Assembly (NCBI GenBank): GCA_026401035.1
Contig: JAPLNR010000057.1
Span: forward strand, 1-64,000
DNA length: 64,000 bases
Source of the DNA: Planctomycetia bacterium
GTDB taxonomy: Bacteria > Planctomycetota > Planctomycetia > Pirellulales > UBA1268
Direction: 5' to 3'
In this document: piece after piece, positions 26,498 through 36,385 of the stretch
Position numbering within the stretch: the stretch's first letter is position 1
Layout: every line of letters starts with the position of its first letter
Notes under the pieces: model-generated
The model's database searches: none
What the model was told of the DNA's origin: nothing
What the model saw: the letters and a program-made list of their open reading frames with translations, nothing else
Position numbers and translations under genes: made by a program

Positions 26498-27193
26498 CTA
26501 CTTGCGGTGCCGTGCCGCGAGCATGGCCATCCGCGTGACATCGACGACGGCGGCGTCGCGGGCGATCCAGAGCCGCCTCTCCGCGGCCGGGGCCACGAGA
26601 TGACCGCCGGTGAACGACCCGAATGCCGGCAGGACGAGCAGCGACGGCTCCGCGACGAAGCAGCGGTCGGCAATGCGGTCGCCACCCGGGCTGCGGATCG
26701 CGAGTTTGGGATGGAGGTGGCCGCCGATGGCGAACTGGCCGCGGCTGGCGGGCGCGACCACGCTCGCCGGCTCGTGGACGAAGTGAAACGGTGGCTCGTC
26801 GAGCACGGGCAGGCAGGCGTCGAGGCCGAGATTACGCGGAATTCTGCCCACGCCGCGGTCGTGATTCCCGAGCACGAGCAGGCATTCGACACCGGCGATC
26901 CGCCGCCGAAATTCCCGAAACTCCTCGAACACCCGGTCTGTGCAGCCGCCCTTGGCATGAAACAGATCTCCGAGGACAACCAGCCGCTTCACGAACTGCT
27001 CGGCCACCAGCCGCTCCAGCCGCGCGAGATCGTGCTGCGCCGATCCCTCCGGCACGGGGATGCCGACGCGACGGAAGGCCGCCGCCTTGCCGAGGTGCAG
27101 GTCGGCGACGAGGAGCGTCTGCGACGCCGTGACGACGGCCGCGCGGCCTGGCAGGAGGCGGATGTCGGCGTCGTCTGCCGTGGAAATATTCAT
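26498..27193 (-). CDS. pdeM: ligase-associated DNA repair metallophosphoesterase PdeM
   Basis: A 231-residue calcineurin-like phosphoesterase with all metal-binding motifs: VADLHLGK, VVLGDLFHAK, LVLGNHDRG and IGGHLHP. In this family it acts with a neighbouring ATP-dependent ligase, helicase and MBL exonuclease, here encoded directly upstream. The ATG at 27193 is preferred to an in-frame TTG at 27235 that would overlap the helicase; no strong ribosome binding site is seen for either. Its stop is supplied by the R0 repeat downstream. Confidence 0.9.
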   Translation of the reverse strand: MNISTADDADIRLLPGRAAVVTASQTLLVADLHLGKAAAFRRVGIPVPEGSAQHDLARLERLVAEQFVKRLVVLGDLFHAKGGCTDRVFEEFREFRRRIAGVECLLVLGNHDRGVGRIPRNLGLDACLPVLDEPPFHFVHEPASVVAPASRGQFAIGGHLHPKLAIRSPGGDRIADRCFVAEPSLLVLPAFGSFTGGHLVAPAAERRLWIARDAAVVDVTRMAMLAARHRK

Positions 27194-27212
27194 GGTGCTG
27201 CGTCGCCGGCCA

Positions 27213-29747
27213 TCAGCCGGCGGCGGCCTCTTCAAGCTCTCTCGCCATCTCGGTGATCCGTTCCAGCCAGCCCTGGGTCGAGAGCCGCGACTGGATCTGC
27301 TCGGCCCAGATCGGAAAGGCCAGCGGCGAGAGCCGTGGCGTGTCGATGACCACGATCTCCTGGGTCGCGATCCTCTCGAGCGCCGCCCGGAGCCGCTGAA
27401 ACTCGAACTGCTGTTCGAGCACTTCGCGACGGGCCTGCGCGAGCAGCATGTTCTCGGCGTCGTGCTCGGTCAGCACGTCGAAGATGAGGCCGGCCGAGGC
27501 CTGCGTCTGCCGGTTTGTCTGCCGGGCTCCCGACACGAGGCCGGCCACGCGGGCGATCTCGCGGAAGTGCCGCTTTGCCATCTCGGTGCCGTTCAGGCAC
27601 TGCATCAGGTCCGCGAGCAGATTTGTCGGCGACAGGAGCTGCCGCCAGGTGCGTTCGTCGGCGGCGAAGGGCGTGCGGCCGGCGAGCTGCAGCCCCCAGT
27701 CGTTGGCCGCGAGGACGAAGGTGTCCGGCTTCCGGCTGGCGATCCGCCAGGCGACGAGCGCGGCCAGGCCGTCGTGCACGAGGCGGCCGGCGAAGGGAAA
27801 CAGGAACGCATGCTGCCCGTCGCGAGAGTGGGCCCGCTCGATCAGCAGCGTGTTCGGATCGGGCAGCCGGCTCCACTGCGATTGAATCTCGAGCAGTGGC
27901 AGCACCGCCTGCACCTCACGCGGTGCCCGCCGCTTGCCCGGCGCCGACCGCACGAGCTCCAGCACGGCGGCTGAGAGCAGCATCGAGAGGGGCATCCGGC
28001 CGCCATTCCAGCGGGGCACCTGCAGGTTCGCCGTGCCGCGGGCCCGCTTCACCCACGCGGTGAGGCCGTCGAAGCGGAAGAGCTTGAGCGGTCGGCCTGC
28101 GAACAGGAACCGGTCCCCCTCGTTCAGTCGCGAGATAAACGATTCTTCGACCGTGCCGAGCCGGCCGCCCCGCAGCCATTTCACGTCCACCGTGGCTGCG
28201 CCGGTGATCGTGCCGATCGACATGCGATGTTTCCGCGCAATCGCCTGGCTGGCGATGTACCAGCGGCCGAACCGCTGCTTGATCCGCGCGAAGTCGGGAT
28301 ACGCACCCAGCGCCGGCCCGCCCTGCGCGGCGAAGTCGATCGCCCACCGCCACGACGACTCGTCGAGGCTCGAGAAGGCATGCGTCGACCGCACCTCCGC
28401 CAGCAGTTCGGCTTCGCGAAAGCCGCCGCTGCAGGCCACGGTCACGATGTGCTGGGCGAGCACGTCGACCGCTCCGACGAGCGGCGGGCGGGCCTCGACC
28501 ACGCCGGCCTCCGCGGCCGTGCGGGCCGCCGCGCACTCGATGAGCTCGAGTGCGTGGGTTGGCACGCAGACGAGCCTGCCGGTGGCTCCGGGAGCGTGAC
28601 CGCTGCGGCCCGCCCGCTGCAGGAGCCGTGCGATCCCCTTCGGACTGCCGATCTGCAGCACCTGTTCGACGGGGCCGAAGTCGACGCCGAGGTCGAGGCT
28701 CGACGTGGCGACGACGCATTTCATGGTTCCGCGTCGCAGGCCGTCCTCGGCGCGGGTGCGCAGCTCGCGGTCGACCGACCCATGGTGCAGGGCGATCGTG
28801 GCTTTCCAGTCGGGCCGCGCGGTGCCGATGGCCTCGAACCAGCGTTCCGCCTGCGCGCGGGTGTTGGTGAAGACGAGCGTCGTCGCTGCCCGTTCGATTG
28901 TCGCGATCACCTGCGGCAGGAGCCGCATCCCCATGTGTCCCGCCCACGGGAAGCGTTCCATCGGCTCGGGGATCAGCGTCTCGATCACGAGCCGTCGCGG
29001 GATGTCGGCCTTCACGAGCCGCGCCGCGTCGGCCCCTGCGGGGCCGACCAGCGCCGCCACCGCTTCGTCGAGATTGGCGAGCGTGGCGGAGAGGCCCCAC
29101 GTGCAGAGGCCGGGGGCGAGCGTCCGCAGGCGGGCCAGCGCGAGCTCCGTCTGCACGCCGCGCTTCGTCGAGAGCAGTTCGTGCCATTCGTCGACGACCA
29201 CGGTCTCGAGGCCGGCAAAAATGTCGTGGGCGTCGTCGAGTGAGAGCAGGATCGAGAGGGTCTCGGGGGTGGTGACGAGGGCGTCGGGCCAGCGGGCACG
29301 AAGCCGCTGGCGTTCGCCGGCCGATGTGTCGCCGGTTCGTAGTCCCACCCGCCACTGGCCGTCGAGCCAGTCGCCACGGAGGTCGGCGAGCGGCTCTTCG
29401 AGCGCCCGCACCGTGTCGGCCGCGAGCGCCTTGAGCGGCGTCAGCCAGATGATCCGCGGCCCGCCCCGTGCACTCTGCGGCTGGTCACGACCGGTCGTGG
29501 CGGCGCGCCCGTGAGAGCGAGCCAGGGCCCCGAGCCAGGCAGCGAGCGTCTTGCCGGTACCGGTCGGCGCGTGCAGGAGGCCGCTGGCCCCGTCGAGCAT
29601 GTTTCGCCAGACCGTTTCCTGAAACGGAAACGGCTTCCAGCCGCGGCCGCGGCACCATTTCCGCAGACGGGTGACCGCCGGTGGGGTCGCGGCCGAAGGC
29701 TGTCTGGCAACACGCGGTTGCCGGCGGGTGACGCGGGGAACGGTCAT
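27213..29747 (-). CDS. ligase-associated DEXH-box DNA helicase (Lhr-like)
   Basis: An 844-residue superfamily 2 helicase thought to unwind DNA for repair. Walker A is [13 protein letters not shown] (near 60), followed by [23 protein letters not shown], the DEWH box [14 protein letters not shown] (near 190), [31 protein letters not shown] and the arginine-finger motif LQRAGRSGH. The long C-terminus contains the winged-helix and Lhr-type domains. Its ATG overlaps the ligase stop by four bases, so translation is probably coupled. Confidence 0.92.
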   Translation of the reverse strand: MTVPRVTRRQPRVARQPSAATPPAVTRLRKWCRGRGWKPFPFQETVWRNMLDGASGLLHAPTGTGKTLAAWLGALARSHGRAATTGRDQPQSARGGPRIIWLTPLKALAADTVRALEEPLADLRGDWLDGQWRVGLRTGDTSAGERQRLRARWPDALVTTPETLSILLSLDDAHDIFAGLETVVVDEWHELLSTKRGVQTELALARLRTLAPGLCTWGLSATLANLDEAVAALVGPAGADAARLVKADIPRRLVIETLIPEPMERFPWAGHMGMRLLPQVIATIERAATTLVFTNTRAQAERWFEAIGTARPDWKATIALHHGSVDRELRTRAEDGLRRGTMKCVVATSSLDLGVDFGPVEQVLQIGSPKGIARLLQRAGRSGHAPGATGRLVCVPTHALELIECAAARTAAEAGVVEARPPLVGAVDVLAQHIVTVACSGGFREAELLAEVRSTHAFSSLDESSWRWAIDFAAQGGPALGAYPDFARIKQRFGRWYIASQAIARKHRMSIGTITGAATVDVKWLRGGRLGTVEESFISRLNEGDRFLFAGRPLKLFRFDGLTAWVKRARGTANLQVPRWNGGRMPLSMLLSAAVLELVRSAPGKRRAPREVQAVLPLLEIQSQWSRLPDPNTLLIERAHSRDGQHAFLFPFAGRLVHDGLAALVAWRIASRKPDTFVLAANDWGLQLAGRTPFAADERTWRQLLSPTNLLADLMQCLNGTEMAKRHFREIARVAGLVSGARQTNRQTQASAGLIFDVLTEHDAENMLLAQARREVLEQQFEFQRLRAALERIATQEIVVIDTPRLSPLAFPIWAEQIQSRLSTQGWLERITEMARELEEAAAG

Positions 29748-31405
29748 GGCGTCGGCTCCGTCACGGCGGGGCTGCCGATCATCCGCACCAGTTCGTCGAG
29801 GCCGGCCGCATCTGCCGGCTGCTTGTCCCGCCGCCAGCGCGAGATCCGGGGGAACCGCACCGACACGCCCGACTTGTGCCGCGTGGAGAGGGCAACGCCC
29901 TCGAAGGCGAGTTGAAACACGAGCGTCGGCTCAACGACCCGCACGGGTCCATGCTTTTCGCGGGTCGTCGACCGCACGATCCGATCGACCTCCACGATCT
30001 CGGCGTCGGAGAGTCCCGAATACGCCTTTGCGATCGGCACGAGCCGGCCTTCGTGCCAAAGCCCGAGCGTGTAATCGCTGTGCAGACCGGCGCGACGGCC
30101 GTGGCCGGCCTGTGCGTAGAGGAGCACCGCGTCGATCTCGAGCGGCTCGATCTTCCACTTCCACCAGTCGCCGCGGGTGCGTCCCACTCCGTAGGCTCCG
30201 GACCGCCGCTTGAGCATCAGGCCCTCGACACCGCGGCTTCGCGCCGTGGCCCGCGCGGCGGCGAGGTCTGCCCACGACGCCGCGGCGAGGCAGGGGGAGA
30301 GCCAGAGCGTGTGCCCGTCCGCAAACGGACGGCTCTCCGCGGAGACCGTCGCCGCGTTCACCGCCGGCGGCCCAAGACGCTCAAGGCGGCTGCGGCGCTC
30401 GGCGAGCGGCAGACCGCGCAGGTCGTTGCCCGACTCCTCGAGCAGGTCATAGGCCACGAAGCCGCACGGCACTTCGGCGATGAGTTTCTTCGTCGTTCGC
30501 TTGCTGCTGATCCGCCGCGAGAGCGCTGTGAATCCCAGCAGCCGCCCGTCGCGGATCGCGAGCAATTCGCCATCGAGCACGGTGCCCGCAGGCAGCGCCG
30601 CGGCCGCGGCGACGATCTCCGGAAAGGCGGCGCTGACGAGCTCTTCGCCGCGGGTCCACACGGCCACCGCGCCGCCGCGGCAGACGAGCTGCGCCCGCGC
30701 GCCGTCCCATTTCCATTCCGCCTGCCAGTCGGCGACGGGGCCGAGTTCGGGCGGCTCCTGCGCGAGCGGAGCGGCGAGAAAAAACGGATACGGCTGTCGT
30801 GAATCCTGTTCCGTCGGCTCCGGATCGAGGAGTTGCCGGTAGGTGTCGGCGGTGTGCGTGTCGCGACCCATCAGCCGGTGGGCCATCACGGCGGGATCGA
30901 CGCCCGCGACCTCCGCGAGCGCCCGCGCCACGAGCGTTTGCGAGACGCCCACCCGGCAGCCACCCGTGAGCAGCTTGTGCCAGACGATCCGCTCTTGCAT
31001 GCCCAACCGCCGCCAGACGTTGACCACGATCTCGCGTTTGCGTTCCTCGGGCTCGGATCGCAGCCGGTCGATCGTCGTGCGAATCAGTTCGGCCAGGCCC
31101 GCCGCCTCCGGTTCGGTGCCGGTCGCGGCCGGCGGCAGCACGAGCGCGAGCGTTTCCGCGAGATCGCCCGCCTGCGCATAGCACTCCTCGAGCAGCCAGA
31201 GGGGAATGCCCGCCTCCTCCGCCGCCCACTGTCGCAGCAGCGCGGTCGACACGGCGCGGGGCTGCCTGCCGCCGGAGAGCACGTGCAGGGCGCAGGCGGC
31301 ATCGGCGGCGGGGGCCGCCGCGAAATAGTCCTGCAGCGCCGCGAGTTTCTCGTTCGTGCTCGTGATGGCATCGAGCCGCCAATAAAGTTCGCTGAAGCGT
31401 TTCAT
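29744..31405 (-). CDS. ATP-dependent DNA ligase (repair module)
   Basis: Seals nicks using ATP. The 553-residue product has an N-terminal DNA-binding domain, the adenylation motif EWKWDGAR with the AMP-accepting lysine at 232, motif III LDGELLA, motif [16 protein letters not shown], motif V WWKWK and a C-terminal OB fold. It is the type found beside the exonuclease, helicase and PdeM, separate from the NAD-dependent replicative LigA. It overlaps both neighbours by four bases. Confidence 0.94.
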   Translation of the reverse strand: MKRFSELYWRLDAITSTNEKLAALQDYFAAAPAADAACALHVLSGGRQPRAVSTALLRQWAAEEAGIPLWLLEECYAQAGDLAETLALVLPPAATGTEPEAAGLAELIRTTIDRLRSEPEERKREIVVNVWRRLGMQERIVWHKLLTGGCRVGVSQTLVARALAEVAGVDPAVMAHRLMGRDTHTADTYRQLLDPEPTEQDSRQPYPFFLAAPLAQEPPELGPVADWQAEWKWDGARAQLVCRGGAVAVWTRGEELVSAAFPEIVAAAAALPAGTVLDGELLAIRDGRLLGFTALSRRISSKRTTKKLIAEVPCGFVAYDLLEESGNDLRGLPLAERRSRLERLGPPAVNAATVSAESRPFADGHTLWLSPCLAAASWADLAAARATARSRGVEGLMLKRRSGAYGVGRTRGDWWKWKIEPLEIDAVLLYAQAGHGRRAGLHSDYTLGLWHEGRLVPIAKAYSGLSDAEIVEVDRIVRSTTREKHGPVRVVEPTLVFQLAFEGVALSTRHKSGVSVRFPRISRWRRDKQPADAAGLDELVRMIGSPAVTEPTP

Positions 31406-32526
31406 GGGGCCGACTCCGCGTCGTCGGCGCCGTCGTCGTCGCGGTCATGTCCCCTGTCGTCGTTGTCGGCGCCGTCGTCGTCTTCGGGCTCGGCTTCGTC
31501 AGCGTTGGCATCGGCCGCGGCGGACCGCCGATCCGGCACCGCCTCGCCCATGAACCGGGTCGGCAGCGTGCCCGCGTCGAGACCCCGCTCCCGCAGCAGC
31601 CGGGCGAGGGCCTCGGTCGCGCCGTGGGTGACGAGCACGCGGCGGGCCCGCGACGCCTCGATCACCTCGAGCAGCCCTGGGAAATCCGCATGATCGGAGA
31701 CGACGAAGCCCCGGTCGAACCCGCGCCGCCGCCGGATGCCGCGGATCGTCATCCAGCCCGACGCCATTGCCACGCTCACGTCGCCGAAGAGCCGCAGCCA
31801 GCGGCTGCCAGCCACCGACGGCGGCGCGATCACCAGCGCCCGGCCGTTGCCCACCTTCCGCGCCCGCGGCGGCACGCCGTCGATCGACGGCAGCCGCACG
31901 CCGCTGTCGCGATACGCCCGCACCATCTTCATGACGGCGCCGTGCCCGACGATCGGTCCGATCGAGGGATCGACCATTGCCGCCAGCCGCTGCGCCTTGC
32001 CGAGCGCGTAGGCGAGGATCACGCTCGTGCGACCGGCCGCCTGATTCTCCCGCCACCAGGCGTTGATCGCGGCGGCGATCTCAGCGGGATCCTGCCAGCG
32101 GTAGAGCGGCAGCCCGAACGTCGACTCCGTGATCAGCACGTCGGCCTCGACGTGCTCGAATGGGGCACAGGTGGGATCGGCCTGCGTCTTGTAGTCACCC
32201 GTCACCACCCAGGTGACGCCGGCATGCTCGAGGCGAACCTGCGCCGCACCCAGCACGTGGCCCGACGAGTGGAGCGACACCCGCACACCGTTGATCGTGA
32301 GCGACTCGCCGAATCGCAGCGTGTCGATCGGCATGCCACCGCCGACCCGCTCGCGAAGCACGAGTTTGCCCGGTGCCGCGCAGAGATAGCGGGCGCATCC
32401 GGGCCGCGCGTGGTCGGCATGGGCGTGCGTGACGATCGCCCGGGGCACCCGCCGCCAGGGATCGACGTGGAAATCCCCCTGCCGGCAATAGAGCCCGTCA
32501 GGCGTCAGTTCAAGCAGGTCTGGCAT
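31402..32526 (-). CDS. ligase-associated MBL-fold exonuclease with acidic tail
   Basis: A 374-residue metallo-beta-lactamase/beta-CASP nuclease that leads the four-gene repair operon. The zinc motif is [12 protein letters not shown] (about 33-44), followed by the beta-CASP signatures [37 protein letters not shown] and VTHGATEAL. The last 40 or so residues are almost only Asp, Ala, Glu, Asn and Gly ([18 protein letters not shown]), encoded by a GTC/GCC-like simple repeat (31424-31490) and probably disordered. The tail may vary in length between strains. Confidence 0.92.
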   Translation of the reverse strand: MPDLLELTPDGLYCRQGDFHVDPWRRVPRAIVTHAHADHARPGCARYLCAAPGKLVLRERVGGGMPIDTLRFGESLTINGVRVSLHSSGHVLGAAQVRLEHAGVTWVVTGDYKTQADPTCAPFEHVEADVLITESTFGLPLYRWQDPAEIAAAINAWWRENQAAGRTSVILAYALGKAQRLAAMVDPSIGPIVGHGAVMKMVRAYRDSGVRLPSIDGVPPRARKVGNGRALVIAPPSVAGSRWLRLFGDVSVAMASGWMTIRGIRRRRGFDRGFVVSDHADFPGLLEVIEASRARRVLVTHGATEALARLLRERGLDAGTLPTRFMGEAVPDRRSAAADANADEAEPEDDDGADNDDRGHDRDDDGADDAESAP

Positions 32527-32612
32527 CGCGTCGGGCCTTGTGGCGGCCGCGACGGCGGCCGTGCTGAGACCTGCAGCGTAGCGTGTTGGGGAGCGGCCGG
32601 CCTGTCAGCCGG

Positions 32613-32954
32613 TCAGCGGTAGGCCTGATTGCCCACCGCCGGAAACCGATAGCCGCCGAATCCCAGCGGTGCGTACTTCGGCCAGTCGCCCGGGGTGACG
32701 CCCGGCGGCGTGCCGTACATCTTCCAGGTGGGCGTCCGCGGATTGGTGGGCGGCACGAAATACTTCGGCCGGCCGCGGTGGCCCGTCACATAGGGCGACA
32801 CCCCCGGCTGGTAGGGTGCCTGCCGCTGCGGCGTGCCATGAGAGAGCGGCTTCGGCTCACCGACGCGGCTGATGTCTTCCGCTTGGATGACCGCCGAAAA
32901 CGCGAGTGCGCAGACCGATACCAGGCAGCAAATCAGCGACGGTGTGCGAGTCAT
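32613..32954 (-). CDS. small secreted hypothetical protein
   Basis: A 113-residue protein with a signal peptide (MTRTPSLICCLVSVCALAFSAVIQA) and a mature part rich in Pro, Gly, Tyr and Arg (YQPGVSPYVTGHRGRPKYFVPP, GDWPKYAPLGFGGYRFP). The composition suggests an extended or cell-wall-associated protein. I recognise no family. GGAG lies 12 bases upstream of the ATG. The large gap upstream is filled with R3 and R1 repeats. Confidence 0.7.
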   Translation of the reverse strand: MTRTPSLICCLVSVCALAFSAVIQAEDISRVGEPKPLSHGTPQRQAPYQPGVSPYVTGHRGRPKYFVPPTNPRTPTWKMYGTPPGVTPGDWPKYAPLGFGGYRFPAVGNQAYR

Positions 32955-33077
32955 GCCGCGGCGGCTCCAGGGTCTCAAGGAACATCGACACAAAGACGGC
33001 GGCAACTTCGCAAAAAGCCAAACTAGGCTGCGCCTGTCAAATGCAACGATTGTAGGGCGGGCGCCGCGCGGTGGTCC

Positions 33078-33393
33078 GCCGCCGGGGGCGGGCAAAGCCT
33101 CCGCTTCGATGCGAGGATACGCCAACTCGCGTCGACTTCGCCCGCCCCCGGCGGCTCGTTTCTCGGATCGCTTACAAGAGGCACAGGCCCGGAGGGCCGG
33201 GTTAGCACCTGCGGACGGATGTCCGCCAAGCAAATCACGGCACGACGCCGTGGATTTGCGTGAAGGTGCCACGCCAACTCGCGTCGACTTCGCCCGCCCC
33301 CGGCGGCTCGTTTCTCGGATCGCTCACAAGAGGCTCAGGCCCAGCGGACGAATGTCCGCCAAGGAAAGCTCGACAGGATGCCGTGGCTTTCCG
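33078..33393. repeat. R3 tandem hairpin repeat
   Basis: The block at 33119-33190 recurs at 33271-33342, a shift of 152 bases with only a few differences, so this is a partial tandem duplication. GCCGCCGGGGGCGGGC (33078-33093) is perfectly complementary to GCCCGCCCCCGGCGGC (33140-33155), which recurs at 33292-33307. Each unit ends with GCGGAC-NNAT-GTCCGC and a second stem: GCAAATC/GATTTGC in the first, GGAAAGC/GCTTTCC in the second. The gap 32955-33077 shows nothing else. Confidence 0.75.
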
Positions 33394-33398
33394 AGTCG

Positions 33399-33552
33399 CT
33401 CCCTGAGGAGTCGGGATCGGCGGAAGCTCGAGGAGCATTTGGAATTTTCGCTGCGTTGAGGTCCGCAGCGCCGCACGACGCCATTGCGAAAAATCCACGC
33501 GACGCGACTTCCGCCGTCCCGACGACCAATGCGGGTCGTTCGCGCAGGGCAG
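33399..33552 (+). repeat. R1 repeat, copy F
   Basis: A full-length R1 copy directly after R3. Its arms GTCGGGATCGGCGGAAG and CTTCCGCCGTCCCGAC keep pairing where other copies have GCC and GGC (T-A instead of C-G). The ends CCCTG (33401-33405) and CAGGG (33545-33549) are also complementary. It lies just after the ppx stop codon. Confidence 0.8.
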
Positions 33553-33577
33553 GAAACGGTCTCAGAGAACCGCAGCC

Positions 33578-35236
33578 CTACTTCGGCTCCGCGGGCTTCG
33601 CATCCTCGCCCGCCGGGCGTCTCTTTGGCTTGCGGGATGACCTGTTCGCGGCCGTCGCCCAGCGGATCGCGACCGGCAGGCTGAAGACCTTCTCGAAGAG
33701 GTCGACCCGCCGCTCCGCTCCCCAGATGTCGACCAGCGGTTCCTGATCGGCGACGACGTCGAGCATGGCACCCGAGTCGGTCACCCGCACGATCACGTCG
33801 CGGACCTGCTGCGACCGGCTGCGGTCGAGGCCTCCCGCGAGCCGCAGGATCGCCGCCATCCGGTGCACCCGCTGCTGGTCTTCGGCCGAGATGCGGGCCA
33901 GATTTTCGTGCTTGCGCTTGGGATGGGCGCCGCGGTGGTAGCGGGCGACGTTGGCGATCAGTTCGAGGTCGTGCCCGCGGATTCCGGGGAGGCGGCTGTT
34001 GCGGATCAGGTGATAGCTGTGCTTGTGGTGCTGGTCGTAGTTGATCACGTAGCCCACGTCCTGCAGGCGGGCCGCGCATTCCAGCAGAATCCGGTCGCCC
34101 GGCAGGAGCCCGAGTGGTTCGGCCAGTTGCTCGTAGATTCGACCGGCAAGCGCCGCCACTTTCCGGCCGTGCTCGACCTCGCCCGAACAGGCGGCCGCCA
34201 GCCGCTCGATCGCCGCGTCGCGGAGCACCGGGTCGTCGGCTGCGGCCGCCGGAGCGGCGCCCAGCACGTCGTCGATCATCTCCCGCACGAGTCCATCGCG
34301 GACACCGCGGGTGTGGATCACGAGCGTGTTCACGCGAAAGCGTTTGAGAAGCGCGTCGACGATCGTCAGGCCGGCGATGATGATGTCGGCGCGGTCGGGC
34401 GTCATGCCGGCCATGCTGCGGCGGGCCCGCAGCGGCATCTTTCGCAGCCGATCGAGCAAGTGCCGCAGTTCGGCCTGCGACACCTTGTAGCCGCCGACGG
34501 GCACGTCGGCCTGCTTCTTCGTGGCCATGATGAGTTCGGCCAGCGTCGTGAACGTGCCTCCGCAGCCGACGAGGAAATGCGGGGCGAAGAGCGGCCGGGT
34601 GGTCCGCTTCTTGAGGCAGGAGGCGACCTCCTCCTCCATTCGCGCGAAGTCCTCAGGCAGCGCGGTCTCACCGAGGCCGAACTGCTCCGTGAGCCGGACC
34701 GCACCCAGGGGTGTCGAGAAAATTGATTCGATCAGGTTGCCGGTGGCGAAGACGATCTCGGTGCTGCCGCCGCCGATGTCGGCGACGATCACGTTCTTGC
34801 CCGCGAGGTCGAACGCATTCTGCACGCTCGAAAACGCCAGCCGCGCCTCCCGTTCGCCGGCGATCACCTCCACCTCGAGCCCCACCTCCTCGCGCACCCG
34901 GCGGCAGAACTCCGGACCATTGCGGGCCTCGCGGACTGCGCAGGTGGCGATCGTGCGCAGGCTCGTCACCTGGTAGCCGCTGGCGATCTCCTTGAAGGTG
35001 CGCAGGGCCTGCACCGTGCGGTCCATCGATTCATCGTCGAGCCGGCCCTGTGACGAGACGCTGCGGCCGAGCCGCGTCGGCTCCCGTTCCTCGTCGAGAA
35101 TCCGGTAGGCACCACCACGGAGCGCCTCGGCCACGAGCAGCCGCACGCTATTGGAGCCGATGTCGATGGCCGCCAGGCGGCTCGTCATCTCGGCCGACAG
35201 ATAGATCTGCTTCTCTTCGGTCAGTGCGGCAGCCAT
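33578..35236 (-). CDS. ppx: Ppx/GppA family phosphatase with C-terminal HD domain
   Basis: Hydrolyses polyphosphate or pppGpp. The 552-residue protein has the actin-like fold with SRLAAIDIGSNSVRLLVAEA, the glutamate loop AGEREARLAFSSV, ADIGGGSTEIVFA and VGCGGTFTTLAEL, then an HD-type domain (CAARLQDVGYVINYDQHHKHSYHLI, RYHRGAHP). The tail is Lys/Arg/Pro-rich. The ATG at 35236 is preferred to an upstream one at 35263, which has no ribosome binding site. Polyphosphatase and pppGpp phosphatase activity cannot be separated from sequence. Confidence 0.9.
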   Translation of the reverse strand: MAAALTEEKQIYLSAEMTSRLAAIDIGSNSVRLLVAEALRGGAYRILDEEREPTRLGRSVSSQGRLDDESMDRTVQALRTFKEIASGYQVTSLRTIATCAVREARNGPEFCRRVREEVGLEVEVIAGEREARLAFSSVQNAFDLAGKNVIVADIGGGSTEIVFATGNLIESIFSTPLGAVRLTEQFGLGETALPEDFARMEEEVASCLKKRTTRPLFAPHFLVGCGGTFTTLAELIMATKKQADVPVGGYKVSQAELRHLLDRLRKMPLRARRSMAGMTPDRADIIIAGLTIVDALLKRFRVNTLVIHTRGVRDGLVREMIDDVLGAAPAAAADDPVLRDAAIERLAAACSGEVEHGRKVAALAGRIYEQLAEPLGLLPGDRILLECAARLQDVGYVINYDQHHKHSYHLIRNSRLPGIRGHDLELIANVARYHRGAHPKRKHENLARISAEDQQRVHRMAAILRLAGGLDRSRSQQVRDVIVRVTDSGAMLDVVADQEPLVDIWGAERRVDLFEKVFSLPVAIRWATAANRSSRKPKRRPAGEDAKPAEPK

Positions 35237-35267
35237 CGAGTGTGGGTTCCTGCGGGGGAGCATTCAA

Positions 35268-35309
35268 TCATACATTGGCGGGCATACATTGCCGGGCATG
35301 CATTGCCGG
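35268..35309. repeat. three 14-base tandem repeats between divergent ppx and ribF
   Basis: Units TCATACATTGGCGG, GCATACATTGCCGG and GCATGCATTGCCGG lie head to tail. The array is 32 bases upstream of the ppx start and 74 bases upstream of ribF, and could overlap either promoter. Confidence 0.8.
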
Positions 35310-35382
35310 CCAGGGTTTCGATCCCGGTGGACTGCATACGGTACACTCCCGATCCTCACGAGACCCTCACACGCAACGTACA

Positions 35383-36342
35383 GTGCCGTCCGTTCCGCCA
35401 CCGAACGTCTTCTTCACCACCGGCCGCTGGACGCCCGACGCCCCGGCCTGCGCCGTGGCCGTGGGCAACTTCGACGGCGTGCATGTCGGCCATGTGGCGA
35501 TCGTGGAGCGGCTGCGGGCCGCGGCGGGAGAACGCGGCCTGCCGGCGGTGGTGTTCACGTTCGATCCGCATCCGGTGAGCATCGTCCGGCCCGAGGCGGC
35601 CCCCGCGCCGCTGACCACGCCCCGCCGCCGGGCGGATCTGCTGGCGGCGCTCGGCGTCGACGCCGTGCTCGTGCAGCCGACTGACCGGCAGCTCGTGGCC
35701 CTCGAGGCCGAGGATTTCTATCACGACATTCTCCGCGGGCGGCTGCGGGCCGCCGCGCTGGTCGAAGGCCGGGATTTTCATTTCGGCGCCCGCCGTCGCG
35801 GTGACGTCGCATTATTGGGCCGGCTCTGCGCGGCTGAAGGAGTGCTTCTCGAAGTGATCGAACCCGTGCTGCGCGACGGCGAGAGCGTGTCGAGCTCGCG
35901 GCTGCGGCGGCTGATCGGCGCGGGCCGGATCCGCGAGGCCAATACATTGCTGACGGCAGCCTATCGCGCGACCGGCACAGTGATCGAGGGAGCCCGACGC
36001 GGTCAGACCATCGGCTTTCCCACGGCGAACCTCGGCGGGATTGCAACGCTGCTGCCGGCTGCCGGCGTCTATGCGGCGCATGCGGTTGCCGAAGGCGACG
36101 GCACGGCGTGGCCGGCGGCGGTTCACATTGGGCCGAACATCTCGTTTGGCGAGACGGCCATCTCGGTCGAGGCCCACCTCATCGGCTACGCGGGGAACCT
36201 CTACGGCAGGACGCTGCACGTTGACTTCCTCGACCGGCTGCGCGACACTCGCAGGTTTGCCACGGTCGACGAACTGCGGGCACAACTCTCGATCGACGTC
36301 GAACGGGCCGCAGAGGCCTGTCGCTCCGCCGGCCAGGGTTGA
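35383..36342 (+). CDS. ribF: bifunctional riboflavin kinase / FAD synthetase
   Basis: Makes FMN and FAD from riboflavin. The 319-residue protein has the N-terminal adenylyltransferase domain (AVGNFDGVHVGH, FTFDPHP, GRDFHFGARRRGD, SSSRLRRLIGAGRI) and the C-terminal flavokinase domain (GQTIGFPTANL, HIGPNISFGE, VDFLDRLRD). No in-frame ATG precedes the first motif, so the GTG at 35383 is the likely start; it has no strong ribosome binding site. It is probably cotranscribed with the DHH protein 43 bases downstream. Confidence 0.93.
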   Translation: MPSVPPPNVFFTTGRWTPDAPACAVAVGNFDGVHVGHVAIVERLRAAAGERGLPAVVFTFDPHPVSIVRPEAAPAPLTTPRRRADLLAALGVDAVLVQPTDRQLVALEAEDFYHDILRGRLRAAALVEGRDFHFGARRRGDVALLGRLCAAEGVLLEVIEPVLRDGESVSSSRLRRLIGAGRIREANTLLTAAYRATGTVIEGARRGQTIGFPTANLGGIATLLPAAGVYAAHAVAEGDGTAWPAAVHIGPNISFGETAISVEAHLIGYAGNLYGRTLHVDFLDRLRDTRRFATVDELRAQLSIDVERAAEACRSAGQG

Positions 36343-36385
36343 GCCCCGGCGCGACGACAACCAGACATTTCAACAAGGAGCAGGC

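Noticed and set aside
33078-33552. CRISPR array or phage remnant
   Set aside because: Repeats are long, few, palindromic and not separated by unique spacers of constant length; no cas or phage genes are nearby.
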